Notes under the pieces: model-generated
Told to the model about the DNA's origin: nothing
Seen by the model: only the letters and a program-made list of their open reading frames with translations
Databases searched by the model: none
Program-made: the position numbers and the translations under genes
Part shown: positions 14,034 through 15,640 of the stretch, piece after piece
Position numbering within the stretch: position 1 is the first letter of the stretch
Layout: each line of letters opens with the position of its first letter
Assembly (NCBI GenBank): GCA_902373595.1
Contig: CABKMX010000009.1
Coordinates: 1 to 15,640, forward strand
Source: an uncultured Christensenellaceae bacterium
GTDB lineage: Bacteria > Bacillota > Clostridia > Christensenellales > UBA3700
Length of the DNA stretch: 15,640 nucleotides
Direction of reading: 5' to 3'

Positions 14034-15640
14034 ATGAAAAGGAAAGTTGCAATCATGGTCGTGGCGGCTCTCGCGGTCGTCGTCATGGCGGTGTCCTTTA
14101 CCGCTTGCGACGGCGGCTCCGGCGATGTCAAGTCGCTTTACGACGCAATCTTCGGACTCAGCAATCAATACGCGACCACTACGACGATGTCTGCGGTGGA
14201 ACTCGACGACCTCGACGGCGCGGACGTGTTGGTCTCCGGCAAGGCGTTGATTGCCCAAAGGACAGACCCCGACACAAACGATGTCAACTATGAGCTTTGG
14301 GTCGGCGGAACGTCGCGGATCTATACGGGACAAATCGCACCCACTGCCGTCGCGGATTGGTGCTGGTATGTCAACGACACGGCGATGAAGATGATCAACG
14401 TTTACACCGCGGACGCCGTCAATCAATTCTTCGAATTCAAGTATGACGGCAACAGCGTCATCCTTCCGTATGTCATGAGCAATGTGCTCTATGTCGACGA
14501 CGTTGGTGTGCTCGAATACGATCCTCAGACGGAGACGGTGACCGAGATCGGCGAGACGACGGGCGGCGATGAAGAGCCGACGCTTGAGCCCGAGGGCGTC
14601 ATGATCGAGCTTGAAGATGTCGACATCGAGCTTGTAGACGACACCGTGGCGAGAGTGTACGACAAGGACGGCAACGTGCTCCGACTCGTCAACATGGAAA
14701 ACTTGGTCCCGGGACGCAGCACCGAAGTTGTCGCGGCGACAAAGAAGGCGGTCTTGCTGCAAGAGCTCAAGGAGCTGCCTGCGGACGCGTCGGACTATGA
14801 TTTCTATGAAGGCGCCGACAAGTACGCGGTTGCTCAATACAAGTACGACTGGAAGTCGGGCAAAGTGTCCGAGGCGGACTTCGGATATGTGCTGGACGGA
14901 AGCAACGGCGCGGGGCTTTTGGGAATGATGATGGACGTCTTCCCGATGGAAGTCGCAAAGATCGGCGATGACAAGGCTCTCGTCCCCGGCGGCATGGTGC
15001 TCTTTGACTCCGACATGAAGGTGGTCTGCGACTTGGACGACATTATGCCCGGCGCGGCAAGCTTTGATGTTGTCGGCGAATATCTCATCCTCACCGACGG
15101 CACCATCGACAGATATTATGACAGCGATGGCAACGTCGTCGGCGAATATCTCAGCTCGCTCGGCATCAACAATGACGCGAGCGGCTTGCTCGTCAAGGGC
15201 AACGATTACTTCACCGTCTCCGGCGAGTATCTGTTCACGCTCGGCTATACCTACAAGCCGGGAGAAAAAGTTTTTGTTGCGTCCGTCCCCGGCAAGGTTT
15301 ACTATGCCGAGATGAACGAGGTCGATCCCGACGCCGAGCCCGATGCGGAAGCGTCGGCAGGCGATTTCAAGGTCTACGACGTCGCGACCGGGACGAGCAC
15401 GACAATCTGCGAGATGGAGAATGTCATTGAACCCGACTTCGACCACGGCATCTATATCGTCTCCGATGGCAGTGACGGCTATTCCGTCTATAATTTGGCG
15501 GACGGCTCCAAGCTGATCGACTTCAGCGCAAGCGACGCGAGCGTCGGAATGACTGCGTTCGGCGAAGACTTGTTGATCAAATATACGGTCACGAATGTGG
15601 ACGGCGCGGTTGAGACGGAAGAGAGCAGATATATCTCTGT
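14034..15640 (+). CDS. Large lipoprotein of unknown function (3' end outside window)
   Basis: The frame is open from ATG 14034 to the window end: 535 codons without a stop. The start has AAGGAGG 5 bases upstream and a strong promoter. Residues 1-25 are a signal peptide, MKRKVAIMVVAAL, with a hydrophobic core ending SFTAC, so C25 is the likely lipidated cysteine, again with F at -3. The mature part begins DGGSGD and is rich in D, V, Y and G with few hydrophobic stretches, which suggests beta-strand repeats. Short motifs recur: YDKDGNVL and YDSDGNVV, and GEYL three times (residues 348-351, 370-373 and 397-400). An acidic segment DPDAEPDAEASAG lies near 424-436. I recognise no family; a beta-propeller-like surface or solute-binding role is a guess. 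It is not homologous by eye to the other two lipoproteins. Confidence 0.85.
   Translation, partial: MKRKVAIMVVAALAVVVMAVSFTACDGGSGDVKSLYDAIFGLSNQYATTTTMSAVELDDLDGADVLVSGKALIAQRTDPDTNDVNYELWVGGTSRIYTGQIAPTAVADWCWYVNDTAMKMINVYTADAVNQFFEFKYDGNSVILPYVMSNVLYVDDVGVLEYDPQTETVTEIGETTGGDEEPTLEPEGVMIELEDVDIELVDDTVARVYDKDGNVLRLVNMENLVPGRSTEVVAATKKAVLLQELKELPADASDYDFYEGADKYAVAQYKYDWKSGKVSEADFGYVLDGSNGAGLLGMMMDVFPMEVAKIGDDKALVPGGMVLFDSDMKVVCDLDDIMPGAASFDVVGEYLILTDGTIDRYYDSDGNVVGEYLSSLGINNDASGLLVKGNDYFTVSGEYLFTLGYTYKPGEKVFVASVPGKVYYAEMNEVDPDAEPDAEASAGDFKVYDVATGTSTTICEMENVIEPDFDHGIYIVSDGSDGYSVYNLADGSKLIDFSASDASVGMTAFGEDLLIKYTVTNVDGAVETEESRYIS

Noticed and set aside
15072..15153. 16-base direct repeat as a mobile or CRISPR-like element
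   Set aside because: There are only two exact copies, in frame inside a coding region, encoding a recurring VVGEYL protein motif; this is protein-level repetition.
13881..15446. Long minus-strand open frame of 521 codons
   Set aside because: It is antisense to the plus-strand lipoprotein frame, which has a promoter, ribosome site, signal peptide and natural composition. The antisense product is rich in H, R and V with no family motif, and its ribosome site is poor.
1..15640. tRNA, rRNA, CRISPR array, transposase, integrase or phage genes
   Set aside because: I looked for cloverleaf ends, regular repeats with spacers and typical recombinase motifs and saw none; gaps between genes are short and are filled by promoters and terminators.

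Overview
The window reads as chromosomal DNA of a GC-rich member of the Bacillota, most likely a gut-type Clostridia. The grounds are strong AGGAGG-type ribosome binding sites, sigma-A style promoters with 17-base spacers, U-tract hairpin terminators, a DUF1256/YyaC-type sporulation protein, and a zinc-ribbon/acyltransferase gene pair of a kind I associate with Clostridia. I cannot name a genus. I see no phage, plasmid, transposon, CRISPR, tRNA or rRNA signature. Genes are densely packed on both strands and no gene-free stretch exceeds 300 bases.

Layout. (1) 1-2934: the 3' end of gyrB followed 9 bases later by complete gyrA. (2) 3096-4601: a lipoprotein with an F5/8 type C (discoidin-like) domain and a GH18 glycosidase domain, with its own promoter and terminator. 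(3) 4772-5494: a PHP-domain phosphoesterase. Facing it is a minus-strand operon of an EEP-family lipoprotein (8000-7125) and a membrane-anchored calcineurin-like phosphoesterase (7109-5562). (4) 8131-9285: an SLC13/CitMHS-type anion permease, divergent from that operon. (5) A minus-strand operon: PapA-like acyltransferase (12328-11024), a zinc-ribbon membrane protein overlapping it by 11 bases (11034-10348), and a ROK-family sugar kinase (10303-9347) broken by one in-frame amber codon. (6) 12425-12673: a possible small membrane protein, convergent with a CvpA-family protein (13306-12719). (7) 13471-13929: YyaC-like sporulation protein. (8) 14034 to the window end: a large lipoprotein of unknown function, still open at the edge.

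How the genes relate. Beyond the gyrase pair, the theme is the cell surface. There are three predicted lipoproteins, a surface glycosidase, three phosphoesterases of unrelated folds side by side, an anion permease, and an acyltransferase/membrane-protein pair that could modify a lipid or surface polymer. The functional links are inferred from position and family only.

Most notable for follow-up are: the ROK gene with an amber codon next to a lost zinc-ligand cysteine; two genes whose start codons lie at or within a few bases of the predicted transcription start with no Shine-Dalgarno (candidate leaderless mRNAs); the acyltransferase/zinc-ribbon operon; the phosphoesterase cluster; and a valine at the classic quinolone-resistance position of GyrA.
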